Source of the DNA: Bostrychus sinensis
Taxonomy: Eukaryota; Chordata; Actinopteri; Gobiiformes; Eleotridae
Direction: 5' to 3'
Length of the DNA: 64,000 bases
NCBI GenBank assembly: GCA_020698575.1
Contig: CM036255.1
Location: 20,016,501-20,080,500, forward strand
The notes below the pieces were generated by a model that saw only the letters and a program-made list of their open reading frames with translations, did no database searches and was not told where the DNA came from. Below are positions 12,604-22,749 of the stretch, in pieces. A program made the position numbers and the translations under genes. Within the stretch, counting starts at the first letter, position 1, and each line of letters opens with the position of its first letter.

Positions 12604-12865
12604 TGAAGATTTACTTTCATTCGCCCTTATTGCGGGCGGCTGGAGCCTATCCCACCAACAATGGGCCTTAGGCGGGTGCGCCCTGAACAGTGGCAAGCTG
12701 TTGACACAGAGACACAGACAGACAACCATTCACTCTCACATTCATTCACTAGCGGGGATTTAGAGTCACCAATTCACCTTACACTTGTCGCATGTATTTT
12801 GACAGTGGGAGAAAGCCAGAGGGAACCCTAGGAGAGCTAACCACTCTGCCACCATGAGCCTATAT
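12604..12865 (+). repeat. Common teleost interspersed repeat (possibly Expander/RTE-like 3' sequence)
   Basis: Contains the conserved words ggctggagcctatccca, cattcactctcacattcatt, tagagtcaccaattcacc and gacagtgggagaaagccaga, ending in aaccactctgccaccatgag. This repeat is very widespread in fish. I assign it to an RTE-type LINE tail only tentatively. Related fragments lie at 13345-13575, 16853-16992, 21712-21800, 27098-27195, 30138-30340 and 61205-61480 (minus or mixed). Confidence 0.7.
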
Positions 12866-13344
12866 AAGTGTGATAATAGATTGTTGTATCATTTGTGCAG
12901 CACTTTGGTCATGTGAGGTTGTGCTCAGTAAATAAACCTCACTTAACCTTCTCCCACCTGTCAGAGGCACACTGAATGCACTGATGAATCTATAAGTGAA
13001 TGTCTATCTGTATATGTCTGCAAGGCCACAATCGTACGGCACTGTCTTGATACATTATCTTCACACACACTTATGAGCAGGGTTAGGGTTCAGGTGTGGT
13101 ATACAAAAGAAGCAATGTTCTGTAATAAAGGAATGGATGAGTGTAATGCAAGTGCCTGGCCCTATAAAAATGCTAAAGACGCCTCTATGCATTATGTTTA
13201 GAAAAATCATTGTCATGACTATGTTAAATGTTTAAAATATAATAAGAATCTACACTGATTGTCAACAACTAAAGCAAGAGTGCATACCTTTTCCGGATGT
13301 CATCCCACTAATAAACTTAAAGTGGACAAGACAAAAATATATTC
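12866..13344. other. Noncoding stretch
   Basis: Nothing recognised. Confidence 0.4.
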
Positions 13345-13575
13345 AGGTTTATTAAGTCATCTTCTTCCGCTTATTCCTATTATGCAGCGCAAGTAGCCAG
13401 AGTCTACAACTATGAGCTTTAGACAGAGGTCTACACAAACTACTACTAACAACTATTCACTCTTACATTCATTCACTAGGGGCTTTGTGGCAGAATATAG
13501 CAGAGAGAATCCACAGTAACACTCGGTGACTGAGAGAATGTCAAACTGCCCCACTTTGTCCTCCAAAGACATGTG
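13345..13575 (+). repeat. Second fragment of the common teleost repeat
   Basis: Carries atcttcttccgcttattcc, tatgcagcgcaag, caactattcactcttacatt and tgtcctccaaagacatgtg, in the same order as the 12604-12865 copy but more decayed. Confidence 0.5.
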
Positions 13576-14033
13576 TTTCCTTTGTTCTTTCTTTTTTGTG
13601 TCAAGAAAGAGAATTAAATCACTATTTTAATTATTTCCAAGCTCCATGTTGGTAGGTAAAAGGTCACTTGTTAAAGCGTTAAGTGAGTGAAAACATTTCT
13701 TTCATTGTAAAATATTGTTGGTATATGGTCTAGGCATTTTGTGCCAGCATGAACAGCTACAAATTCACCAAAACATTTCAATTTGGCCTCGAACAGACAA
13801 CGGCCTACTCAAAAAGAAGAAACAAAGTGTTTTTGTTTTTTTTTCGACCGAGGCCGGTGCCACTTTAAATTCCTACAGTCAAAGTGAAACGGTGTGAAGA
13901 GTGACTGAGAGGTAATCCACTCTTCTCAAGTGCCCTCAAGCAAAGCACTTGAGCTGAACTGTCCAGCAGCTGACAGAAGATGAGTGTCCTGCATCTATCT
14001 GTGTATGCTGCACCAGCTCATGTTCCTATACAT
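13576..14033. other. Noncoding stretch
   Basis: Nothing recognised beyond short A/T tracts. Confidence 0.4.
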
Positions 14034-14472
14034 CAATCAGGCATAACATTATGACCACCTGCCTAATGTGCAGACCCATGCACAACAAACTGTGATGCAC
14101 TGTGTATTCTGACACCTTTCTATTAGAACCAGCATTAGGGCTACAGTAGCTCGTGTGTTGGAGCGGACTACAGGGGCCAACCTTCGCTCCCCATGTGCAT
14201 CACTGTTCACCGGCTCACCCCTGTTCCTTCCTTGGGCGATTTTTGATAGATACTGCCCACTGCAGACTGAGAACACCCCACAAGAGCTGCAGTTTGGGAG
14301 TTGCTCTGACCCAGTCATAGGCTCTTGTCAAACTTATCCTAATCCTTACCCATTTTTCATGCTTCTAATAACAGCACAAAACATTCACTTGCTGTCTAAT
14401 ATAGCCCACCCTCTATCAACATTTCCAAATAATGAAGAGATCATCTGTGTTATTCACTTCATATGTCAGTGG
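14034..14472 (-). mobile_element. Tc1/mariner-like deletion derivative with transposase remnant, copy C
   Basis: On the minus strand this copy keeps sequence from the N-terminal half of a Tc1-type transposase. Around 14135-14205 the frame reads HGERRLAPVVRSNTRATVA, the linker region between the helix-turn-helix motifs of Tc1 transposases, followed by a run ending near the words corresponding to VHH. It then jumps directly to the terminal repeat (aatcaggcataacattatga at 14034-14055), skipping the DDE catalytic core. The other end is truncated at about 14472 (gtcagtgg). It is inactive and is the most informative of the five copies. Confidence 0.85.
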
Positions 14473-15144
14473 CTGGAGTAAATAATTTCAAAAGTCACAC
14501 TATCACTCTCATACAATGCATCACAGTGTTCCAACGCGGCTGGTTTAGTAATAACGCTACATTATGGCAGATAAATAGACAGAGAAGAAGTGTTTATGAG
14601 AAAGTGGAGAGAAAACACATGAAACTGGGGGGAAACTGAAGTAGTGCAGTAGAAAGACAGAGACTGATAGAAAGCTCCATCTCCCAAGCCTAAGGTAGCA
14701 TTGTGTTTGCCAATCTCTGCTTGAGTGTGAATGTATGTGTGACTCTTGGGCACATATGAGATGAGACAACAGTGCCATCTAGTGGACATATGCATTTTAA
14801 GATACAGAACACGGCCCCTCAGTATGCTCCAGTAAGACATAAGAAGAAATTTGTGCTTGCTATAGGCCTACATATATTTCAGCATTTGAGTATTCTGTGA
14901 CACATATTAGTGGGATGTATTAAACATTATATAGACTCAATGGCTGTTGCTGTAGGATAGAGAAGAAACTGTGAGGTGTCTGGTGGTGCGTTCAGTGGCA
15001 GTCCGACATATGCCAACAGCACTTATATTGAGATGTAATGAGCTGACAACACAGATAGACACTTGAATATGGCTCTACTGCATACAGACCACCATCATGC
15101 ATTGGTGGGCCAAAAGAAAAAAAGTCTTTTTTTTTTTTTTTTTC
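14473..15144. other. Noncoding stretch
   Basis: Two overlapping minus-strand ORFs (14557-14840) without family resemblance. There is a T21 tract at about 15125-15145. Confidence 0.4.
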
Positions 15145-15290
15145 TCACTGGATGCCCTTTCTGACACAACCCTCTCCGTTTATCCTGGTTTGGGACTGGC
15201 ACAAACAGTATACTGGCACTTGTGACCTAATGTGGCACTGATGCATGGTTTGAAACCTTATGCATTAGGGGCCGATGTAACAAATGAGCT
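15145..15290 (+). mobile_element. AFC-like SINE 3' tail fragment
   Basis: Contains ctggatgccctttctgacac, aaccctctccgtttatcc and gggactggcacaaacag, the same tail as at 4376-4440. Confidence 0.65.
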
Positions 15291-15469
15291 ATATGAACAA
15301 AATATGAATAGGTTGATAGTACTTAAAGGTTGCAAGATAATATAGAAAAGTTTTAGTCAAACTAGTTGTGCATCCTTTAGCATACGGACTATATTGTATA
15401 ATGAATTAAATTAGGTTCAACAAGCCCAAAATGCTATCCACATCTACACCCAAGTAATAATATTAATAA

Positions 15470-16062
15470 TACTCTTTATTTATATAGCACAACAGCAAAG
15501 ATTACAAAAAACAACACATGAACAAAAAGATAAATAGAAATAAATACAAAGAATTTTTATAAAAAGGTAAGTCAATAACAGTAGGTTTTAAGAAGAGAAT
15601 AAAAAGATGTCACTGATGGTGCCAGCCTTATCTCCTCAGGCAGGTCGTTCCAGCGTCCAGGGGCTCAGACAAAAAAAGCTCGGCCACCTCAGATCTTGAG
15701 TCTCGACCATGGCACAGTTAACAAGGACCTGCCCCAGGATCTAGAGCTGCGGGGAGGCTCATATAAAGTCAATAGCTCACCTAAACGAGCTTTAAAAGTC
15801 ATCAGTAAAATCCAATTCTAAAACGCACAGGGAGCCAGTGTAGTGAGGCTAAATTTGAGGTAATGTGTTGTCATCTGCTAAAGAAGCCTAGCTGCTGTGT
15901 TTTGAACAAGTTGGAGGTGCTGAGAGAGATTTATTGTGTAGACCAGAGAGGAGGGAGTTACAATAATCAAGCCTGGAAAAGATGAGAGCATTGATGACTG
16001 TAGTGTCCTTTTTCTTACAATCAGATAGAAATTTAACTTGAAATACTGGATTCAAAGTGCTA
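15470..16062 (-). mobile_element. L2-clade LINE 3' fragment
   Basis: The left edge ctctttatttatatagcac is the fish L2-type 3' tail in reverse orientation. Beyond it, gtcgttccagcgtccagggg, cacagggagccagtgtagt and ttacaataatcaagcctgg are typical of the C-terminal region of an L2/Rex-like ORF2 in minus orientation. Only the last 600 bp or so is present. It is a different, more diverged copy than the one at 52122-57070. Confidence 0.75.
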
Positions 16063-16852
16063 CTAAACCAGAACCAGAGATCACCTGACCTAGGGCAGTT
16101 TTAGAAAATATTTGTTCCACCCGGTACTTTTCCCATAATTTCAAGGACACTTACTGCATGTGAGTATTCTTGGTTTATAGCAATTGGCAACCTCACACAT
16201 CTGTCCACACACACACATTTTACAAAACTGTTTACAAGAAAAAGACACAGCTGGGACCAAACAGATGAAGAAAAAGATGACAAAAACTGACTTACTTAAC
16301 TGTGCCCCAAGTGGCATATGATTTGAGTTCAAAGTAAGTCGACCAGCGTATTTTGGAGGTAATCATTCCCACTCCATTGTCATATGTGGAAATTTTACTG
16401 AAGATTTTGATTGCAATAACTGATTGCAATCAATCACTCCACATTTATCAACAACTTACAAAAAGTTTCTGCCGTACATCTGTTCTTAGTGTTTTGGGAA
16501 ATGGCCTATAAATATGCTGATAGCTTTTCTACTTGAACTACACTTGTGTTTACCAGATATATTTCTCCTAGGACTGGCTTACATATGGTTTACCTCTATG
16601 GCTTTTTTGCTTTACAAAATGAACCAGGAACAGCAGCATGCCCCGACCTGATAAAGTTTATCAAGCGACACTCACCTGCTGCTAACACACAGGACTATGT
16701 GGGCACATTTTTTGCTTTTTGCAATGTACATTTCAGTCAGTGACATGTGGATGTTTGTCTGCAAAGCATTGGTCTAAAACATGTATAAACGAGAGTCCAA
16801 GATGACAACATTGCACTTCAGACTAGAGTACATGACACACACTTTCATGTTT
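16063..16852. other. Noncoding stretch
   Basis: Nothing recognised. A 65-codon ORF (16546-16743) has no known motif. Confidence 0.4.
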
Positions 16853-16992
16853 ATTCATTCATCTTCTACTGCCTATTGTTGTTAAGATGTTAGATGGAGC
16901 CTGCCTCAAAACCTATGGGCCTGAGGAGGGGAAAACTCAAGAGACAGAGACACAGCTGACACAGAGACGTACACTGGCACCATTCACTCTCA
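16853..16992 (+). repeat. Fragment of the common teleost repeat
   Basis: Carries tcattcatcttctactgcc, cctatgggcctgaggagg and accattcactctcacag, matching parts of the 12604-12865 copy. Confidence 0.5.
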
Positions 16993-18253
16993 CAGTATTT
17001 CCAAGTTTATTTGTCGATGACTAACAATCATCGTTAAGACCCAATGGCCATCAGTACACCTCTGCACAATGTAAAGACAACATTACAGTAGTATTCATAT
17101 TCACTGCCACTGACCACAGCTATTACAATTGTATGAGTCTCTTTCCTAAAACAACTCCATGTGACGGTAGACACCACTATGATGACATCTGTTCCTTTAA
17201 AGCAACACTATGTAACTATATAGGTCAAAATCTGAAGCCTAAAAAAACTCAATTTTGCTGTTTTCTTGACATTAAATGGTAAAAATGCCCCTCGTGTCAA
17301 CCAATGCCTTGTTTGACAGATGCTTTATGATCCCATGTTTATTGCAATGTCCTCCCTGTTACTGTGGGTTCTCTCCAGTGTCCTCCAATCGTCCAAAGAG
17401 GGCTGTCCTTGGTTGACATTTTTCATCATTTTCATTCAATGTTAAGGGGATGATAAGGATCACAACTGTACAATAAAATCAAGATACAAGATCAAATGTC
17501 ATTTAATATGTATCGATTCAAACTGATTCAGCCTTTTTCAAATCAAAGGTTTTCATAATTTTGAGTTTAAATTACTGATTGCTACTTCTGTGTCCTTGTG
17601 CCCCTTAATTCAGAGGGATTATTACTTCACAGGGATTATGATATCAGCCATCTTAGGCCCACAGGCACACACATCCACTCAGAGACAAATAATGTTGAAG
17701 TTTGGCACCTCTGTTACAGCTCCATCCAGCTCATCTAACTGTGCAAATATTTGTGCTAATAAAGCTTGTTGTTTCTGAAGCTAAAGGCAAGCACTTGTTT
17801 GAGTATCAGAGACCTTGAGGGACCGTTTGCACGAGGACACATTTTGCCAAATATGCAATGATGTGGTTGCAGATTGGCTTTTTGTCAATGAAAGCAGACT
17901 AGGAAAATGGAGTCCTCAGTGAAAACAATGACAAAACAGCCCCAGAGCGACTGGACAAACGCTTGCAAAATACAGTCATTTTACGCTTTAGCCTTTAGCT
18001 GTAACACTAATAAATCCTCACTGGTGCTTCAGAGTTTATTAGCTCTGCCCAGGAGGAGCACAGGATGTAAAAGTAAAAGTATTAAGCTTTGGTTTCTTCT
18101 ACAGTGGTGACTTTGTCACCAGGGTGAACCACTTGCTGGATTCACAGACTTACTACAGATTTTCACACTTTCTACAGAGTGCATCCGTATAGACTCAAAT
18201 CTGAGACAGCATGTTGCTTTTCCTGAACATTGTCAGGTAAACAGCCCCTGATT
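16993..18253. other. Noncoding stretch
   Basis: The words taaagcaacactatgtaac near 17200 occur in common fish repeats, but no boundaries can be set. No gene seen. Confidence 0.35.
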
Positions 18254-18480
18254 CAGGTGGAAAGTACATTATTTTACTTAAGTAATTAAGACTATGTAAT
18301 CTGAGTAATTTCTCCAACATACTATACTTTTTTGAGGATAAAATGTTTTACACAGTTCAGTATTAGTAGTTTTTACAGCAGTTTTTAAATACTCAAGTAA
18401 TATTGCTGACTACTATTGCTTATTTCAGAGTAACAGCACTTTTACTTAATGGTGCTATGAGCAGTATATATTTTTTTATA
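18254..18480 (+). mobile_element. Tol2-like hAT end remnant
   Basis: Begins caggtggaaagtacatt and continues with acttaagtaattaag and actcaagtaatattg. These AGTAC/AAGTA words resemble Tol2-type hAT termini. No transposase or second end identified. Confidence 0.4.
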
Positions 18481-18554
18481 TTTCATAAAAAGGAACCCCC
18501 AAGATATGAGGTAAACATCATGTTTAAATCAAATATTAGATGTACTGATAACAA

Positions 18555-18580
18555 TTTTTTTTTTTTTTTTTTTTTTTTTT
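18555..18580. repeat. Poly(T) tract, T26
   Basis: Uninterrupted run of T; possible reverse-oriented retroposon tail. Confidence 0.9.
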
Positions 18581-19770
18581 ACATAACAGCCAAGTTGTTT
18601 ATGTTTACGTTTTTTGTTTTGGTTCCACACCCTGCATTTAGACTGCAGTAGTGTTTTCAAACTAGTATGAACACATGCTGTTTCCGGTATCTTTGATTCC
18701 AGATTTTGGAAAATTCCTCTTTGTGTTGTCCTTTTTAACCTAACATAAGTAAGCAGAAACACAGTTATAGCCTCTCCAAAGACATCAAGACAATGCAGGT
18801 TACAGTGTATTCAAACAAATCAATTGGAAAATAGCAGATAACCCACTCCATGTCATTTATTCACAATGGTAGGTGAGTGTTTGGCTGTAAATTGTGTAGA
18901 GGTGGTCCACTTTGCAGTCTGGCCATGTCAGTGTAGCAGCCACTATATAACACTATAATGATAACACTTGAACGTTGACTGGGTTCGGTCCGTGTGTGGT
19001 GACCCCGTGGTGACCCCTGGAGGCTTGAAAAGCTCTACACAGCCAAAGGGAGGTGTGACTGGCATCGCACGCACAAGAGAAACTTAAGAGCCATTTGAGC
19101 CGCTCTGAAATCAACATCGATGGCAATAGAAAGATAGTCACAGAAAGACACTGCAGTAAAATATTATTACAGAAGAAATATATGGTGTTTATGTACAACC
19201 TTGTCTAAGTAAGGTGTCTATGCAAAATATAGGACTAAAAGGCCAAGTGGGTGATTTACAGTTGAAGCAATAAAATAAAAGTAGTAATAGTCTTATTACT
19301 AATTAATAATAACGCTTGCAGGGGGAGTAGTAAAAGATTGATTCTGCAGTATATTGTAATATTTAATATACTTGTATCAATATGAAAAACAGCTGCATTA
19401 ATGTTTTTGTGTTGATGATATATTTTATATTTTCTCAACAACAACAAAATCCGGCACGTTCATGTTGCTCTTTGTTTGGAAAAAGGCATCTTGTGTGTGA
19501 AATATAGTTGCAGTACTCATGGTTCTGATGTATTTCGTAGTATTTTGTGCATATAGTGGTGCAATGTAAGGTTAATGTAAGGTTTTCCAAAATCATACAT
19601 GATATAATTTTTTTGTTACAATATTGTGACATTTGTATTGTGACATTTTGTAATACAGGCGGTGATATGTGTTGTGTTTTTTCCAATACTCAGCCCTGCT
19701 GACAATGAACTATAACCTACTAATAATCGAACATTAAGAAGTTAAAAAGATGCTTTAAGCTAAATAGCCT
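18581..19770. other. Noncoding stretch
   Basis: AT-rich, with no gene or repeat boundary recognised up to the Penelope-like element. Confidence 0.4.
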
Positions 19771-19847
19771 GTAACAAAAGGTTAAAAAGCAGTCATCTGG
19801 ACTTGATTTTTAAAGTTGAAGATGTTTCACCTCTTATCCAAGAGCTT
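19771..19847 (+). repeat. Left inverted repeat of the PLE
   Basis: Pairs with 21429-21505 in inverted orientation. The best conserved core is tttttaaagttgaaga, then tttcacctcttatccaagag. Confidence 0.85.
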
Positions 19848-19861
19848 CTATTACTACCACC

Positions 19862-20632
19862 TTGGAGACACAGAGGAGAGATCCAACCAGTGGCTACAAA
19901 AAGAAGGTTATAGACTGTTTACAGAGGCTGGAGAAAGACCAAGTCATTGACAAGCAACTGTATTACAGACTATACCCGCGGGACGCCATTCCCTGCATCT
20001 ATAGCCTCCCTAAAATTCATAAGGAGGGAATACCACTTAGACCCATCGTCAGCAGCACAGACTCCATCACTTAAAACTTAGCAATACACCTGGCTTTAAT
20101 CCTGGCCTCTCTTGTTGGCAACACAGAGCATCACGTCAGGGATTCGCAAGACTTTGTCAATAAAGTCAAACATCTTCAGCAGGATTCTGACAAGACTATT
20201 GTGTCTTATGATGTGACGTCCCTGTTCACCTGCATCCCCACCACAGAGGCAGTAACTGCTGTGAGGAAGAGACCGCTTCAAGATGGAGCACTGCAGGAGA
20301 GGACAAACCTGACACCAGACCACATCTGCCAACTACTGGAGGTGTGTCTCAACACCACATATTTCAGGTTCAGAGGAAACTTCTACAGGCAAAAACACAG
20401 CTGTGCTGAGGGCTCACCAGTCTCCCCCATTGTGGCTAATCTATACATGGAGGAGGTGGAGAGGAGAGCTCTTGACTCGTTCCCAGGTACTACACCCAGC
20501 CACTGGTTCAGATTCGTGGACGACGCCTGGGTAAAGATCAAAATCCAGGAAATGGAGGCATTCATAGGGCATATTCATGTGTGGACCAGAACATCAAGTT
20601 CACCCGGGAGGATGCCAAGGAGAACAGCCTAG
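19862..20632 (+). pseudogene. PLE reverse transcriptase, 5'-truncated, one in-frame stop
   Basis: Codons from 19862 give an RT fingers segment with YSLPKIHKEGIPLRPIVSS. The frame is closed by TAA at 20072-20074, where a tyrosine codon would be expected, and then continues in the same frame. RT motif A is VSYDVTSLFTCIP (from about 20198), motif B is EGSPVSPIVANLYME (about 20408) and motif C is FRFVDDAWVKI (about 20509), so both catalytic-aspartate motifs are intact. The frame is lost near 20565-20580. The N-terminal few hundred residues of a full PLE protein are absent. It would have copied element RNA at a nuclear target site. Confidence 0.88.
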
Positions 20633-21279
20633 CCTTCTTACACTGTGCAGTTATCATTGGAGAAGACAGGCGGCTCCATGTGGAAGTGTACAGGAAGCCC
20701 ACTCACACAGACCTGGACCTGTTATTTAATTCAAACCACAGCAACATAGTCATTCCTCACATCTCCGGCCTGTCTGAGAAACTTCAAAAGATTTTTAGGC
20801 AACACAACATCCCAGTTTATTTCAAACCTGTTAATACTCCCAAACAAAAAATGGTTCAACCCAAGGACAAAATTCCCAGTTACAAACAGAGCAATGTTGT
20901 GTACTCCATCCACTGCAGTGAGAACTGTAATGAACAGTACATTGGAGAAACCAAACAACCTCTGCACAAGCGGTTATACCAACACCGCAGGGCCAACTCC
21001 AGTGGACCAGAAGCTGCAGTACACCTCCACCTGAAGGCCACAAACCACTCCTTTGAGGACAGTGAGGTCCAAATCTTAGCCAGAAAGAAAGGATGTTTTG
21101 AGCGAGGAGTGAAAGCAGCAATCTTTGTCCAAAAAGATAAACCTTCTCTTAACAGAAATGGTGGGCTCAGATACAACCTTCCTTCGGTCTACAACAGTCT
21201 CCTGAAACCCAAACAAAACAAACCAGTTTCACTCAGGTCATTAACATCCGAAGGAGCTGACCAGGCTGGGGAGGGTTAA
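20581..21279 (+). pseudogene. PLE C-terminal part: RT thumb and GIY-YIG endonuclease
   Basis: Shifted by one frame from the preceding RT. It opens with DQNIKFTREDAKENSLAFL and VEVYRKPTHTDLDLLF, the usual PLE thumb region. It then goes from LFNSNH directly to NIVIPHISGLSEKLQKIF, which suggests an internal deletion of several dozen residues present in related elements. The endonuclease follows: NVVYSIHCSENCNEQYIGET with the paired Y and YIG, the HKRLYQHRRA arginine helix, then FERGVKAAIFV and PSLNRNGG. The TGA stop is at 21279. The endonuclease core itself looks complete. Confidence 0.88.
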
Positions 21280-21428
21280 CGACTCTCACTCCAGCTGAGG
21301 ACAAAGGACACCTAATGCCCCAAAACATAGTCTCCTGAACCAATAGAATTTAGGTTCAGGTCTAAAACTCCTCCTTCCTAGGTTCATATAAACCAGCTCT
21401 CTTACCAGTTCAATTTCAGAATTGAGAA

Positions 21429-21505
21429 AGCCTCTTGGATAAGAGGTGAAATGTCTTCAACTTTAAAAACCAAGTGCAGCTGAATGCCTGTGAACCTTTT
21501 GTTGC
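21429..21505 (-). repeat. Right inverted repeat of the PLE
   Basis: Inverted partner of 19771-19847. PLE terminal repeats of this kind often carry hammerhead ribozyme folds; I did not verify the conserved core here. Confidence 0.85.
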
Positions 21506-22688
21506 GATGCAATTACCCTGGATGAGTGAGATTCTTCACAGACATCTAAATAGCCTATGAAAAATTCTGTAACCCAAACTAGCAACCTTGGATCCGTATC
21601 TAAATTATGGACTTTGCTTTTTGTTTCTGTGGACTTGGCAACAGTGTTTGTTTAGTTTCATGACATTTTGTTGCTTCAGTGTAAGACCTGTGACTAATTA
21701 CTCGTGCATTGTCCAGGATGTACCCCATCTAAGGCCCATAGGTGCAGAGATAGCCTGAGCCTCTAGCTCTGGACCTGAGGAGGAACACATGAAAGAAGAT
21801 GAATGATTGAATCAAATGATTAAAGTAATGGATATATTATGCAAAATCAACTTTCCTGAGCTTTCTACCATGGTAAAATATTGTTCTCAGCATCAAAAAG
21901 CTATGTGGAGTTGTGTTTTGCTTCATTCACACCTGTTTGAGTAATCCTCTATTCTCTGGCACATCCATTCTGAGGCCTCAAAACACTCTGTTACACGAAC
22001 CTCCGCCTCTCCCTCATTTTTTGATGTTTTGCCACTGTTTTTTGTGGATAACTTTTGCTGTGCTGATTCAAATGGCATAGATTTTGTCTCAGGTGTGTAT
22101 TTTTAGATGGATTTTCAGATTTCTTAAAAGATGTGTCTAAAAAAATTATTTTACCCCGAGACGTTTCTTTGTGCCATTGACTCCCATTCAAAAAACGTTT
22201 TTATAATACACTGTCACTGCAATATAACGTCACATTTTTATCAAGTATTTCATGGATTCATGATAATGAGGGATTGGAATTTTAGTTTTTAAAGTTTACT
22301 AATAGGTAGCGCCATTTCCCCATATCTGGAAGATAGAGGTATAAATGTGGAAGTAGCCCCATTGCATAAGTTATTGTTTCTTCAATGCAAATAAAAAAAT
22401 GAGCTAAAATAATTTGGGTGTGTTTTAAGGTTGTCATAAATTGGTGTGGAAGTGTTTGTTGATAATTCAAAATGTAGTCTTTACTGAGATCTGCATCAGT
22501 GCACTGTAGAAAAAGTGCCCAGACTGAGCAGATGTGTGTATGCGCCACAAAAACTGGAATTTTAGGGGTTACATTTTATAAACCGAAATAATATTTCCTA
22601 TGTATGGTGAGGACTGAAGTTAATCATTGTAACCATTTTTAAAAATATACTTTTATTAGGTCATTTTCCTGCAGCTGCATTTTGTGTG

Positions 22689-22690
<2 letters not shown>
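21506..22690. other. Mostly noncoding; common teleost repeat fragment at 21712-21800
   Basis: The words ccatctaaggcccataggtg, agcctctagctctgg and acctgaggaggaacac match the widespread repeat described at 12604. The rest is unremarkable. Confidence 0.45.
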
Positions 22691-22691
<1 letters not shown>

Positions 22692-22730
<39 letters not shown>

Positions 22731-22749
22731 GTGTGTGTGTGTGTGTGTG
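22692..22749. repeat. (GT)n microsatellite
   Basis: About 58 bp of GT with one C interruption at about 22726. Confidence 0.97.

Larger units (their letters stand above)
19771..21505 (+). mobile_element. Penelope-like element (PLE), truncated, with inverted flanking repeats
   Basis: It encodes a PLE reverse transcriptase followed by a GIY-YIG endonuclease, flanked by inverted repeats of about 77 bp. The left arm (19771-19847) reads gtaacaaaaggtt and ends cacctcttatccaagag. The right arm (21429-21505) begins cctcttggataagaggtg and ends aaccttttgttgc. The 5' part of the protein is missing, so the left arm abuts the middle of the coding region. This fits the 5'-truncated, inverted-LTR copies known for vertebrate PLEs. 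The element is inactive: one in-frame stop, one frameshift and one internal deletion. Confidence 0.92.
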
